64,000 nt of DNA from Spirosoma endbachense (GTDB lineage Bacteria > Bacteroidota > Bacteroidia > Cytophagales > Spirosomataceae), in NCBI RefSeq assembly GCF_010233585.1, contig NZ_CP045997.1, positions 1,165,244-1,229,243 on the forward strand, given 5' to 3'. The translations under genes and the position numbers were made by a program. The notes beneath the pieces are model-generated. The model saw only the letters and a program-made list of their open reading frames with translations. It was not told the origin of the DNA and ran no database searches. Position 1 is the first letter of the stretch. Each line of letters opens with the position of its first letter. Shown piece after piece: positions 27,240 through 36,373 of the stretch.

Positions 27240-28433
27240 ATGCAGAAATTCCTTTTTCTTACGACAGCCGCAGCTATTATCGGCCTTAACGCCTGTCAGA
27301 AAGCCAACAAGAACGAACAAAAAGCAGCAGATTCTATTGCTGTAGCTACTGGTGACACTACCGCCATGATTGATGCTAAACTCCCTGACCCAGCTTCGTT
27401 TGCCGGTGAGGTAGCTGGTAAAAAAGCCAGCCTCTATATTCTGAAGAACAAAACGATTCAGGTCGCGATCTCTGATTATGGTGCCCGGATTGTTGGCTTG
27501 CTCGTGCCGGATAAAAACGGGAAAGTAACCGATGTTGCTCCCGGTTTTCTGACCGTTGCTGCGTATGAAAAACCCGACGGAGCTTTCTTTGGCCCCGTTG
27601 TAGGCCGATTTGGGAACCGGATTGCCAAGGGTAAATTTACGCTCGATGGCAAGGCATATACGCTTGCTCTCAATAACAATGGCAACACATTACACGGCGG
27701 TCCAAGCGGTTTTCATAACCATGTCTGGGATACAAAACAGGTCAATGATAAAACCCTGGAAATGACGTATGTCTCGAAAGATGGAGAGGGCGGTTTTCCC
27801 GGTACGGTGACAACCAGCGTTACCTATTCGTTAACTGACGATAATGCCCTGAAGCTGGTTTATTCAGCCAAAACGGACAAGGCAACTCCTTACAATCCGA
27901 CGAGCCATGGTTTCTTCAACCTGAACGGCGAAGGTAGTGGCACGATCAATGATCACCTGGTGATGATCAATGCCGATAAATACTCGGCGGTCGACAAGGG
28001 GCTGATTCCGCAGGGAGAGCCTGTTTCCGTTGCTGGAACCCCCTTCGATTTCCGGAAGCCAACTACCATTGCTGCACGGGTCGATGAGAAAAACGAGCAA
28101 CTTGGTTTTGGCGGAGGATATGACCACAACTGGGTATTGAACAAACCGAAAGCCGGTGAGCTGACTTCCGCTGCCGAAGTGATCGGCGATAAATCGGGCA
28201 TTAAGATGCAGGTGCTGACAACTGAACCAGCTTTACAATTCTACGGAGGCAATTTCTTTAAGGGGACAGATATCGGTAAGTATGGCAAACCAATAGTCTA
28301 TCGGGGTGCCTTTGCCATGGAAACGCAGCACTATCCTGACTCCCCCAATCACCCGACTTACCCTAACACCATTCTGAAGCCGGGGCAGACCTACAGCCAG
28401 ACGACCGAGTATCGATTTTCGACCGTGAAGTAA
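27240..28433 (+). CDS. galM: Aldose 1-epimerase (galactose mutarotase), lipoprotein
   Basis: 397 aa. The signal MQKFLFLTTAAAIIGL ends in lipobox NACQ, so the enzyme is a lipoprotein, followed by a ~25-residue linker. The mutarotase fold shows DYGARIVGLLVPDKNG, GRFGNRIAKGKFTLDG, NNNGNTLHGG, the catalytic His region NPTSHGFFNLNG, GGGYDHNWVL and the Glu-bearing AFAMETQHYPDSPNHP. It interconverts alpha and beta anomers of free aldoses. A secreted lipoprotein form suggests it works on sugars released outside the cytoplasm by the neighbouring GH43 and GH5-like enzymes (inference). Confidence 0.93.
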   Translation: MQKFLFLTTAAAIIGLNACQKANKNEQKAADSIAVATGDTTAMIDAKLPDPASFAGEVAGKKASLYILKNKTIQVAISDYGARIVGLLVPDKNGKVTDVAPGFLTVAAYEKPDGAFFGPVVGRFGNRIAKGKFTLDGKAYTLALNNNGNTLHGGPSGFHNHVWDTKQVNDKTLEMTYVSKDGEGGFPGTVTTSVTYSLTDDNALKLVYSAKTDKATPYNPTSHGFFNLNGEGSGTINDHLVMINADKYSAVDKGLIPQGEPVSVAGTPFDFRKPTTIAARVDEKNEQLGFGGGYDHNWVLNKPKAGELTSAAEVIGDKSGIKMQVLTTEPALQFYGGNFFKGTDIGKYGKPIVYRGAFAMETQHYPDSPNHPTYPNTILKPGQTYSQTTEYRFSTVK

Positions 28434-28559
28434 CAGTTAGTAGCGATACTTAAATCAATTATTGAAGGCTTCCGCCGATTAGAGATAAACTATTTGATCG
28501 ATGGAAGCCCAAATAATACTCTCTACTCCTTTTATAACCGAACAACCCTTATTTCAATT

Positions 28560-29693
28560 ATGAAGCGTTTATTGCTCATACTTTGTCTGTTTAGTGCTGC
28601 CATTACACATGGGCAGAATGCACCCGGCCGCTGGTCGGCCGAAAAGGCGAATGCCTGGTATGCCAAAGAGCCATTTCTGGTTGGGTCAAACTATGCACCG
28701 GCCAATGCCATCAATGAACTCGAGATGTTTCAGGCCGGCAGTTTCGATCCGGCAACGATCGATAAAGAACTGGCTATGGCCGAGCGTATTGGTATGAATA
28801 CCATGCGTGTTTTTCTCCATGATTTGCTTTGGAAAGATTCTGCTGGCTTTACCAAACGACTGGATCAGTTCCTGAGTCTGTGCGCTAAACACAAGATACG
28901 GCCAATGCTGGTCTTGTTTGATTCCTGCTGGGACCCTTTTCCAAAATTGGGAAAACAGCATGAGCCGGTTCCGGGAATCCATAACTCTGGCTGGTTACAA
29001 AGCCCCGGCGCAGCGGCCCTGACCGACGAATCGCAATACCTACGACTGGAGGCCTACGTAAAAGGCGTAGTTGGCGCTTTTAAGAATGACAAACGAATTC
29101 TGGCGTGGGATGTCTGGAATGAGCCCGACAATACCAACGATAATAGTTATGGTAAGAACAACAAGAAGCTCGAACCGGCTAATAAAGTCGCACTGGTGAC
29201 CAAACTGCTACCTCGTGTATTTCAGTGGGCCCGGTCGGCCGGGGCAACGCAACCACTGACGTCGGGTGTCTGGATCTATCGTACACCCGCCGACTGGCAG
29301 AATCCGGCGAAATGGTCACCTATGGAGAAAATTCAGTTTGAGAATTCGGATATCATTACGTTCCACCAATACTCAAATCCAACGGAACTCGAAAAGGTAA
29401 TTCCAGCGCTAGAGTCGTTTGGCCGCCCGGTTATCTGCACGGAATACATGGCCCGTGGTGTCAATAGTAAGTTCCAGACTCATTTACCCATTGCTAAAAA
29501 AGCCAAAGTGGGTATGATTAACTGGGGTTTTGTTGCGGGTAAAACACAAACATTCCTGCCCTGGGATAGCTGGCAGAAACCATATGTCAACGGTCGCGAA
29601 CCGGCCATCTGGTTTCATGAAGTATTCAAGCAGGACGGCACTCCTGTTGATCCGGCCGAAGTGGCAGCCATCAAAAAGGCAACGGGAAAATAA
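28560..29693 (+). CDS. Glycoside hydrolase, GH5-like (cellulase/mannanase superfamily)
   Basis: 377 aa from the ATG at 28560. An upstream TTG at 28494 adds 22 polar residues before the signal and is disfavoured. The signal is MKRLLLILCLFSAAITHGQ. The (beta/alpha)8-barrel features are MAERIGMNTMRVFLHDLLW, KHKIRPMLVLFDSCW, acid/base Glu188 in AWDVWNEPDN and nucleophile Glu295 in VICTEYMAR, the clan GH-A arrangement on strands 4 and 7. The exact GH family and substrate need a profile search. It is the last gene of the carbohydrate series and a strong terminator follows 20 bases later. Confidence 0.85.
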   Translation: MKRLLLILCLFSAAITHGQNAPGRWSAEKANAWYAKEPFLVGSNYAPANAINELEMFQAGSFDPATIDKELAMAERIGMNTMRVFLHDLLWKDSAGFTKRLDQFLSLCAKHKIRPMLVLFDSCWDPFPKLGKQHEPVPGIHNSGWLQSPGAAALTDESQYLRLEAYVKGVVGAFKNDKRILAWDVWNEPDNTNDNSYGKNNKKLEPANKVALVTKLLPRVFQWARSAGATQPLTSGVWIYRTPADWQNPAKWSPMEKIQFENSDIITFHQYSNPTELEKVIPALESFGRPVICTEYMARGVNSKFQTHLPIAKKAKVGMINWGFVAGKTQTFLPWDSWQKPYVNGREPAIWFHEVFKQDGTPVDPAEVAAIKKATGK

Positions 29694-29712
29694 GAATTGG
29701 CATGAATACACT

Positions 29713-29750
29713 AAAAGTCGGTCGGGCATTTTGTCTGGCCGACTTTTTTT
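29713..29750 (+). terminator. Rho-independent terminator after GH5-like gene
   Basis: AAAAGTCGG (29713-29721) pairs with CCGACTTTT, followed immediately by a run of T. The loop is ~17 bases. It is positioned just after the stop at 29693 on the plus strand, the classical arrangement. Confidence 0.85.
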
Positions 29751-30364
29751 ATTGGATTTCGTTCTTCACAAGTTGGGCGTGTACGTTATGCCTTTGGGGG
29801 TCTTGGGCTAATTTCCTTCTTCCCGTCAAATTTTTCTACGATTACCTGTACGCCACCTCCGCCAAGAAACTCAAAAAAACACTTTGCGAGTAATTCAATT
29901 ACGTCCATGTCTACAGGATTGGGTAAAACGAACAACTATAGGCGCAAATAGCTATAGTCTACTCTAAGATAGAAAATTAGTCGAACGAAGATACTTTCTT
30001 AGGACTTTCGCTTGGAGCCGTGCCACGGTTTCTGATGATAGGCTTACTAACCGTGGCACGGCTCTAAGCGAAAGTCCTATTTCTAAAATCATATAATTTC
30101 TTGTACTCAGAAAATTAATACCTGTTTTAAAATCCATTTGCTCACTATCGGAGTATATATAATCAATCTTCTAAAGTCCTGTAAACTAGGTGGCTATGGA
30201 TCTCTATACTTAAGTAAAATCACCAGATTTTTATTGTGTTTTTTCGCTAAAGTAGCGCAGGGTAAAGCTCATTGCCCAATTGTGCTTCTATGGGTATCTG
30301 TTTGTCTTTAGTAACCACTTTAGAGGATTTTTTGCTCATTTTTCACGCTCAAACCCAAACGACA
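29751..30364. other. Gene-poor interval with a palindromic repeat
   Basis: About 610 bases with no convincing gene. It contains the palindrome at 30001-30078, A+T-rich sequence on both sides and presumably the promoter of the DUF4331 operon, although no TAnnTTTG/TTG pair at standard spacing was found. Confidence 0.5.
30001..30078. repeat. Palindromic intergenic repeat, copy 2 (30-bp arms)
   Basis: Bases 30001-30030 and 30049-30078 are reverse complements at 29 of 30 positions, with an 18-base loop. The ends read AGGACTTTCGC and GCGAAAGTCCT; the inner part is GCCGTGCCACGG and CCGTGGCACGG. It resembles the element at 3249-3348 in its ends and central CCGTGGCAC motif. It can form a very stable cruciform or RNA hairpin and fits a non-coding REP/MITE-like family. 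Confidence 0.75.
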
Positions 30365-32125
30365 ATGCGCACGTTTCCCTTGTTTAGGGGTCAGTTAAGG
30401 ACTAAAATTCTTAGCTGTGCCTTAGTGCTGCTGGCAACTGCTGGTTTTGCCTCCAGCCACCGCGAAGCCCCGTTGATCTCGAATGATCCACTGGCTGACA
30501 ATACCGACGTATATGCGTTCAAAAGCCCCGACGACCCGAATACCATCACGATCATTGCTAATTACATTCCTTTTCAGTTGCCCGAAGGCGGACCGAACTA
30601 TTACAACTTCGGTTCCAATATTCGGTACGAGATCCACATTAAAAACAAAGCAACCACAGCCGGAGACGATATTACCTATCGGTTTACCTTTAACAATACG
30701 AACGAAGACCCAACGACGTTCTTCAATATTCGGCTGGGGAAGCAAAATCTAAAAACAACCTACACCTGCGAACGAAGCATCGATGGGGGTAAGACGTATA
30801 TGACCATCGTTAGTAATGGCATTGTTCCGCCAGCTAACATTGGGCCTCGTTCTATCGATACGCCGGGGTTAGGATTGGGTTCTACCTACAACGATTTGAT
30901 CAAGAATGCAATCGCTCCAGCAAAGACCGGTGAGCAGGTCTTTTGTGGTCCTGCCGATGATCCGTTCTTTGTTGATCTGGCGGGTGCGTTTGATGCGGGT
31001 AACTTTCGTCCTGACGGCAACAAAGTTAACCCGCCCAAAGATGGACTGGCCCGCTATAACGTACATAGCATAGCGATTAAGATTCCAGTAAACATTCTAC
31101 AGAAAGACGGGAAGTCGGTATCGCAGGCGGCCACTATTCTCGATCCTGATTATGTGATCGGGGTGTGGGCCTCTGCTAGCCGACAAATGATCAAAACCCT
31201 TTATGCCGCGGGCGATGTAGGCTACGATGGCGGCTGGGTACAGGTTTCGCGCCTGGGTATGCCCCTGACCAACGAAGCGGTCATTCCGGTGGGCATGAAA
31301 GACAAGTGGAATTCGGTGACCCCTTACAACGGCAATGATCTTCAGTTTGCCAAATACTTCACCAATCCCGAGCTGGCCCTTTACATGGATGATTCCCAGT
31401 TTGGTGGAGCCGTTCCTTCATTGAAGGCTTTGCGGATTCAATCCAAATCGCTGGGTTCATTTGACTTCCGCAATGGCAAGCCGGGTCTGTTTGGCCTGAA
31501 AGGCAATGCCGCTCTGGATGGTACAGCGCTGGCTGAAGCTGCTTTTGGGAGTGTCCTGCTGCCCGATGCGGCCAGTCCCCGTGCGGTTGACTTATTGCCG
31601 ATCTTTTACACCGGTGTGCCGAATCTGAAACCCTATCAACTGGCAACGGGCAAGGGGGGCAATCCACTGGCAGCGGGTAAGCCGTTCATTCACAACTTTC
31701 TGCCTACATTGGGCGATATGCTGCGGTTGAACATGGCGGTTCCGGCCACTCCCCGCAACGACCCGAATTTTAGCTCGCTCGGTCTGGTATGGGCTGCGGT
31801 CATTGGATTAACGGTTCCGGACTTCATGAATACAAATCTCCAGTTCATTCCGAACATGGATGGTTTCCCGAACGGTCGTCGCCTGGAAGATGACGTGACC
31901 ACCATTGAATTACAAGCTGTTAGTGGTGTTGTTTTAGCTGCTGTTGGGTTGTGGTACGATGACTTTACGCCGGGTCCAGGCGCAAACCCTGTTACGCCGA
32001 ATCTGGCGAAAGTATTGGGCTTTAGCGCAGGAGTAACGAAAAATGATACGACGCTAAAGGCATCGTTCCCCTACGTACAAACCCCGTGGAGAGGTCTTGA
32101 CTATACGAAAAAGAACCGTTTCTAA
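30365..32125 (+). CDS. DUF4331 secreted protein, copy 1 (no T9SS tail)
   Basis: 586 aa from the ATG at 30365. An in-frame ATG at 30272 would add 31 residues before the signal and is disfavoured. The signal (RTKILSCALVLLATAGFA) is followed by SSHREAPLISNDPLADNTD, the hallmark start of DUF4331. The rest is the long DUF4331 domain (IRYEIHIKNK, TTFFNIRLGKQN, DPDYVIGVWASASRQMIKTL, FIPNMDGFPNGRRLEDDV), with a conserved pair of invariant-looking acidic/aromatic loops. It ends right at the domain end (PWRGLDYTKKNRF), without the C-terminal domains of copy 2. No function is established for the family. It starts a plus-strand operon with 27 bases to copy 2. Confidence 0.88.
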   Translation: MRTFPLFRGQLRTKILSCALVLLATAGFASSHREAPLISNDPLADNTDVYAFKSPDDPNTITIIANYIPFQLPEGGPNYYNFGSNIRYEIHIKNKATTAGDDITYRFTFNNTNEDPTTFFNIRLGKQNLKTTYTCERSIDGGKTYMTIVSNGIVPPANIGPRSIDTPGLGLGSTYNDLIKNAIAPAKTGEQVFCGPADDPFFVDLAGAFDAGNFRPDGNKVNPPKDGLARYNVHSIAIKIPVNILQKDGKSVSQAATILDPDYVIGVWASASRQMIKTLYAAGDVGYDGGWVQVSRLGMPLTNEAVIPVGMKDKWNSVTPYNGNDLQFAKYFTNPELALYMDDSQFGGAVPSLKALRIQSKSLGSFDFRNGKPGLFGLKGNAALDGTALAEAAFGSVLLPDAASPRAVDLLPIFYTGVPNLKPYQLATGKGGNPLAAGKPFIHNFLPTLGDMLRLNMAVPATPRNDPNFSSLGLVWAAVIGLTVPDFMNTNLQFIPNMDGFPNGRRLEDDVTTIELQAVSGVVLAAVGLWYDDFTPGPGANPVTPNLAKVLGFSAGVTKNDTTLKASFPYVQTPWRGLDYTKKNRF

Positions 32126-32152
32126 TCTGCTCATCATTCTTCGGATAAGACA

Positions 32153-34441
32153 ATGAAAAAATTACTTTCCTTATTACTGATGGCAGTATTGACGTATCTG
32201 CCCTATAGTCAGGTTATTGCTTCGTCGCACCGGGAGGCACCGCTCATCTCGAATGATCCACTCGCTGACAATACGGACGTTTATGCATTTAAAAGCCCAA
32301 CCGATGCGGAAAAGATCGTTCTGATTGCCAACTACATTCCGTTTGAAGATCCATCAGGCGGGCCAAACTGGTATACGTTCGGTCAGAATATCCGGTACGA
32401 AATCCACGTTAAAAACAATGCAGCTACGGCCGGAGACGACATTACCTACCGATTTACATTTACGGTTGTTAATGAAGACCCAACGACGTTCTTCAACATT
32501 CGGTTAGGAAAGCAAAATCAGAAAGCAACCTACACCTGTGAACGCAGCATTGATGGTGGCAGAACCTTTACGGCCATCGTTACCAACGGTGTAGTGCCAC
32601 CGGCTAACATCGGCCCACGCTCGATTGAAGACAAAACGGTTGGATTGGGCGCTGCTAACTATAACGCTCTGGCGACAAAGGCCATTACGACGGCGACATC
32701 GGGTGAGCGAATTTTCTGCGGGCCAATCGACGATCCCTTCTTTGTCGATCTGGGTGGCGCGTTTGACGTAGGTAACTTCAGGCCGAAGGGTCGCGATGGT
32801 TTATCGCGCTTTAACTGCCATACCATTGCCATTGAAGTGCCCGTATCGACCTTGCAGAAAAGCGGAAAAGCAGTAGCACAGGCGGCCACTATTCTCGATC
32901 CTGATTATGTGATCGGGGTGTGGGCTTCTTCGAGTCGGCAAATGATCAAAACCCTCTATGCTGCGGGCGATGTAGGCTACGATGGTGGTTGGGTGCAGGT
33001 TTCGCGCCTGGGTATGCCCCTCACCAACGAAGCGGTCATTCCGGTGGGCATGAAAGACAAGTGGAATTCGATGACCCCTTATAACGGCAACGATCTTCAG
33101 TTTGCCAAATACTTCACCAATCCCGAGCTGGCCCTTTACATGGACGATTCCCAGTTTGGTAGTGCCGTTCCCGGTTTAGCTGCCCTTCGGATACAGTCGA
33201 AATCGCTGGGTTCGTTTGACTTCCGCAATGGCAAGCCGGGTCTGTTTGGCCTGAAAGGCAATGCCGCTCTGAACGGAACGGCTCTGGCCGAAGCTGCTTT
33301 TGGGAGTATTTTGCTTCCTGACGCAGCCAGTCCCCGTGCGGTTGACTTATTGCCGATCTTTTATACCGGCGTTCCGAACCTGGCTCCCTACCAACTGGCA
33401 ACGGGCAAGGGGGGCAATCCACTGGCAGTCGGTAAGCCGTTCATTCACAACTTTCTGCCTACATTGGGCGATATGCTGCGGTTGAACATGGCGGTTCCGG
33501 CCACTCCGCGTAACGATGCCAAATTTAGTTCACTGGGATTGGTTCAGGCGGCTGTTTTAGGCTTGACCGATCCAATGTATGCGAATACAAACCTCCAGTT
33601 CATTCCGAACATGGATGGTTTCCCGAACGGTCGTCGCCTGGAAGATGACGTGACCACCATTGAATTACAAGCTGTTGGCGGTGTTGTTTTAGCTGCCGTT
33701 GGGTTATGGTATGACGACTTTACGCCAGGCCCAGGCGCAAATCCTGTTACGCCGAATCTGGTAAAAGTGCTGAGCTTTAACGCGGGTGTTACAAAGAACG
33801 ATACCACACTGAAAGGGGCTTTCCCATTCGTGCAGGACCCCTGGCGCGGTTTCCTGGGTAATCCCTACATCGGTCCGGATGCCGACGTGACCAAACCATT
33901 GGCCGCAACCGTGCTGAGCTACAACTGCAATACGGGGGATATTACCTTTGGGCGCATTGGTGGCGATCCGAATCGCGTAGTCGAATACCAGGCTGCGGGT
34001 GTTGTCAATGGCACCTGGAATACGAGTGTAACCCGCCAGATTGAGGCTGAATTGCGGAAAGATGCGAATAGCAACCGATTCCTCTGGATCTGGGCACGTT
34101 ATGTAGGTGATCAGTCTTCGCTGGTAAACTTCATGTATGACTTCCGTACCCCCTGTGGCCAGGCCCGTCAGGGAGCTGCCGAGTTCACCGAGCCTATGGC
34201 TGTGCGGATCATGGGTAACCCGACCATTGGCGATGAAGTGACGGTAGAAGTGAGTGGTGCATCGGGTCCGGTGCAACTCTACCTCAGCAACAGCCGGGGG
34301 CAGCGGATTGGCCAACAAACGATCAGTATACCCGGTGCTGTCGAGCTTCGGACTGTGCGATTGGGCGAGCAGCCGGGCGCTTACTTCCTGCAGGCTGTTA
34401 CTCCAACGGAACGCCAGACGGTTAAGATAATTCGTAATTAA
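32153..34441 (+). CDS. DUF4331 protein with T9SS sorting domain, copy 2
   Basis: 762 aa. The signal peptide (MKKLLSLLLMAVLTYLPYSQVIA) is followed by the same SSHREAPLISNDP start and the DUF4331 domain (~25-575). Then come a small Cys-containing beta domain (~585-680, LSYNCNTGDITFGRIGGDP to DFRTPCG) and a C-terminal ~75-residue type-A T9SS sorting domain (VQLYLSNSRGQRIGQ, PGAYFLQAV, ending VKIIRN). It is therefore probably exported across the outer membrane and attached to the surface or released, while copy 1 should stay periplasmic. Long DNA blocks are nearly identical to copy 1. Confidence 0.9.
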   Translation: MKKLLSLLLMAVLTYLPYSQVIASSHREAPLISNDPLADNTDVYAFKSPTDAEKIVLIANYIPFEDPSGGPNWYTFGQNIRYEIHVKNNAATAGDDITYRFTFTVVNEDPTTFFNIRLGKQNQKATYTCERSIDGGRTFTAIVTNGVVPPANIGPRSIEDKTVGLGAANYNALATKAITTATSGERIFCGPIDDPFFVDLGGAFDVGNFRPKGRDGLSRFNCHTIAIEVPVSTLQKSGKAVAQAATILDPDYVIGVWASSSRQMIKTLYAAGDVGYDGGWVQVSRLGMPLTNEAVIPVGMKDKWNSMTPYNGNDLQFAKYFTNPELALYMDDSQFGSAVPGLAALRIQSKSLGSFDFRNGKPGLFGLKGNAALNGTALAEAAFGSILLPDAASPRAVDLLPIFYTGVPNLAPYQLATGKGGNPLAVGKPFIHNFLPTLGDMLRLNMAVPATPRNDAKFSSLGLVQAAVLGLTDPMYANTNLQFIPNMDGFPNGRRLEDDVTTIELQAVGGVVLAAVGLWYDDFTPGPGANPVTPNLVKVLSFNAGVTKNDTTLKGAFPFVQDPWRGFLGNPYIGPDADVTKPLAATVLSYNCNTGDITFGRIGGDPNRVVEYQAAGVVNGTWNTSVTRQIEAELRKDANSNRFLWIWARYVGDQSSLVNFMYDFRTPCGQARQGAAEFTEPMAVRIMGNPTIGDEVTVEVSGASGPVQLYLSNSRGQRIGQQTISIPGAVELRTVRLGEQPGAYFLQAVTPTERQTVKIIRN

Positions 34442-34454
34442 GCGAGCTGATTTT

Positions 34455-34488
34455 AAGAGGAGTCAGATCGTAGAGTCTGACTCCTCTT
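34455..34488 (+). terminator. 13-bp perfect hairpin after DUF4331 copy 2
   Basis: AAGAGGAGTCAGA (34455-34467) and TCTGACTCCTCTT (34476-34488) are exact complements with an 8-base loop. It sits 14 bases after the stop. No U-tract follows, so it may attenuate or protect mRNA ends rather than stop transcription into the TPR gene. Confidence 0.55.
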
Positions 34489-34590
34489 AGTCAAGTCTTC
34501 CAAGTAAAGCAGTTTTCATGTATGGCCCCTACCTGGTAGCAATACGCCATACAGAATGAACCGACAACACTCCCAATCTCCCTATCAATC

Positions 34591-35916
34591 ATGCGTTTCA
34601 ATACAACAATCAACAAGCGAATCCTGTCGGCATGTACGCTGATTTTCGCTGGCTTACTGATCGTCGGATCGTTCAGTTGCACAAACAGCCCAAAAGAAAC
34701 TACAGCCACAACTACGGCGGGGCCGAACATGGAAATTCCGGCTCTATTCGACCGTCGGGGTGAGTTGGCGTCAGCGGTAGAATGGCAGAAGACCAAAGAG
34801 AAAGTTGCTGAACTGAAAGAGAAAATAAAAAAAGAGCCGGGCGACGTGAAACCTCGTTTGCAGATTGCGGTGATTTACCTGTCGGAAGCGCGGATTACAG
34901 GCGAGCATCCATATTACTATCCGGCTATTCTGACCATTCTGGACGGCGTTCTGGCAATGGACCCCAAGAACTTTGAAGCTACGACGTTTAAGGCATCCGT
35001 AAAAATGTCTCAGCACCAGTTTGCCGAAGCTCGGGAATTAGCCGAAGAAGCCCGGCAGATTAATCCAAACAATGCCTATGTGTACGGTGTGTTGGTCGAT
35101 GCCAACGTCGAACTGGGCAACTATGAGGAAGCAGTAGCTATGTCGGATAAGATGCAGGCCCTGAAACCGTCGCTCGAAGCCTACTCGCGCGCTTCCTACC
35201 TGCGTGAAATCTATGGGAACTATCCCGGCTCAATCGCAGCCATGAAATTGGCCGTGCAGGCTGGTCTACCCGGATCAGAACCGCAATGCTGGAGTAAGAA
35301 TATTCTGGGTCATTTATACGAAACAACCGGCCAGCTCGCGGAAGCCGAAAACCAATATGCTGGTATTCTGATTCTTCGCCCCAGCTACGCATTTGCGATG
35401 GCCGGGCAAGCCCGTGTCCGCAAAGCGCGAAAAGAATACGACAAAGCGCTGGCTCTCCTCGATAAAGCGGCTGCTATCATGCCTGAGTTCTCATTCCATG
35501 AAGAAATGGCCGAAATCTACGCGTTGCAGGGCGATAAAGAGAAAGCACAGAAGAAATTTGCCGAAGTGGCTAAAATGCTGGATGAGGATGCCCGTTCGGG
35601 CCATGCCGTTGATCTGGAATTGTGCAAACTGTACACAAAGTCGGGCCAGTTCGATCTGGCAAAAACATATGGATTGAAGGAATACCAGAAACGCCCGAAA
35701 AATATTGACGTCAATCATGCGCTGGCGTGGGTTTATTTCAACCAGAAAGACCTGCCCAAAGCACAGCAACACATTGAAGTGGCCTTGCGTACGGGTAGCA
35801 AAGACCCGGAACTGTTGCGCCAGGCTGGATCGATCGAACTGGCAATGGGCCATGCCGATCAGGGGAATAAATTGATTGCGGCTGCCCGCAAAACAAACCC
35901 TAAATTTGCCCTCTAA
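34591..35916 (+). CDS. TPR-repeat lipoprotein
   Basis: 441 aa. The signal ILSACTLIFAGLLIVGS ends in lipobox FSCT, so Cys is lipidated, followed by a Thr/Ala-rich linker. Residues ~70-440 are about nine tetratricopeptide repeats (e.g. PKNFEATTFKASVKMSQHQF, NNAYVYGVLVDANVELGNYEEA, PKNIDVNHALAWVYFNQKDL). There is no catalytic motif; a scaffold or adaptor role is expected. It lies 149 bases after DUF4331 copy 2 with a hairpin between, and upstream of the small exported protein and the TonB receptor, all on the plus strand. It probably works with the DUF4331 proteins at the envelope (inference from context). Confidence 0.87.
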   Translation: MRFNTTINKRILSACTLIFAGLLIVGSFSCTNSPKETTATTTAGPNMEIPALFDRRGELASAVEWQKTKEKVAELKEKIKKEPGDVKPRLQIAVIYLSEARITGEHPYYYPAILTILDGVLAMDPKNFEATTFKASVKMSQHQFAEARELAEEARQINPNNAYVYGVLVDANVELGNYEEAVAMSDKMQALKPSLEAYSRASYLREIYGNYPGSIAAMKLAVQAGLPGSEPQCWSKNILGHLYETTGQLAEAENQYAGILILRPSYAFAMAGQARVRKARKEYDKALALLDKAAAIMPEFSFHEEMAEIYALQGDKEKAQKKFAEVAKMLDEDARSGHAVDLELCKLYTKSGQFDLAKTYGLKEYQKRPKNIDVNHALAWVYFNQKDLPKAQQHIEVALRTGSKDPELLRQAGSIELAMGHADQGNKLIAAARKTNPKFAL

Positions 35917-35974
35917 GTAAAGGCTTTCCTGACTACTATAGCTGGATTAAGAGATTTTTTTGACTAGTTGTTAT

Positions 35975-36373
35975 ATGCTGATTCGTCCGTGGTTTGCCAT
36001 CTTCCTGCTCGTCAACTACCTCTGGGTGGTTGGAGCTGGCTGCGTGAACCGTCCGGACGATCCGCATGAATTACTGATGATCCAAACTGCTGGAGAAACT
36101 GGGCATTATCAGCAATGCCGGTATCTTCGGATGGATGGTCTTGAGTCGTTTCTACTCGAATCATTAGCCAGTCGTTACCAGAACGCTCCACCGCATCCAC
36201 CCAAACACCTGATTTCGGTACTTAACGGCATCGACTCGCATGATGTGCTACCATCATACTGGTTCCTGCCGGTTCCGGTACTAGATCAGGTTGTCAGTAC
36301 GCCAATCCCTTACCTTCCTGTTGTTGCAACTGGAGTACGGAGAGAAGTAGATAACCCTCCCTGGAGTGCATAA
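35975..36373 (+). CDS. Small exported protein preceding the TonB-dependent receptor
   Basis: 132 aa from the ATG at 35975; a TTG at 35960 is an alternative. The N-terminus is a signal (MLIRPWFAIFLLVNYLWVV) with a lipobox-like GAGC, suggesting a lipoprotein, although other Cys and His residues are present too (QQCRYLRMDG, PHPPKHLISVLNGIDSHD). No known domain is recognised. It fits in the gap between the TPR lipoprotein and the TonB receptor on the same strand; small unknown exported proteins next to TonB receptors are common in this phylum. Possible metal or ligand contact is speculative. Confidence 0.6.
   Translation: MLIRPWFAIFLLVNYLWVVGAGCVNRPDDPHELLMIQTAGETGHYQQCRYLRMDGLESFLLESLASRYQNAPPHPPKHLISVLNGIDSHDVLPSYWFLPVPVLDQVVSTPIPYLPVVATGVRREVDNPPWSA

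Noticed and set aside
29702..29893. 63-codon reading frame after the GH5-like gene
   Set aside because: It begins over the terminator and reads like non-coding sequence; no family-like pattern.
33704..34318. 204-codon minus-strand frame opposite DUF4331 copy 2
   Set aside because: It is a shadow of the coding strand covering the T9SS tail; no signal or motif.
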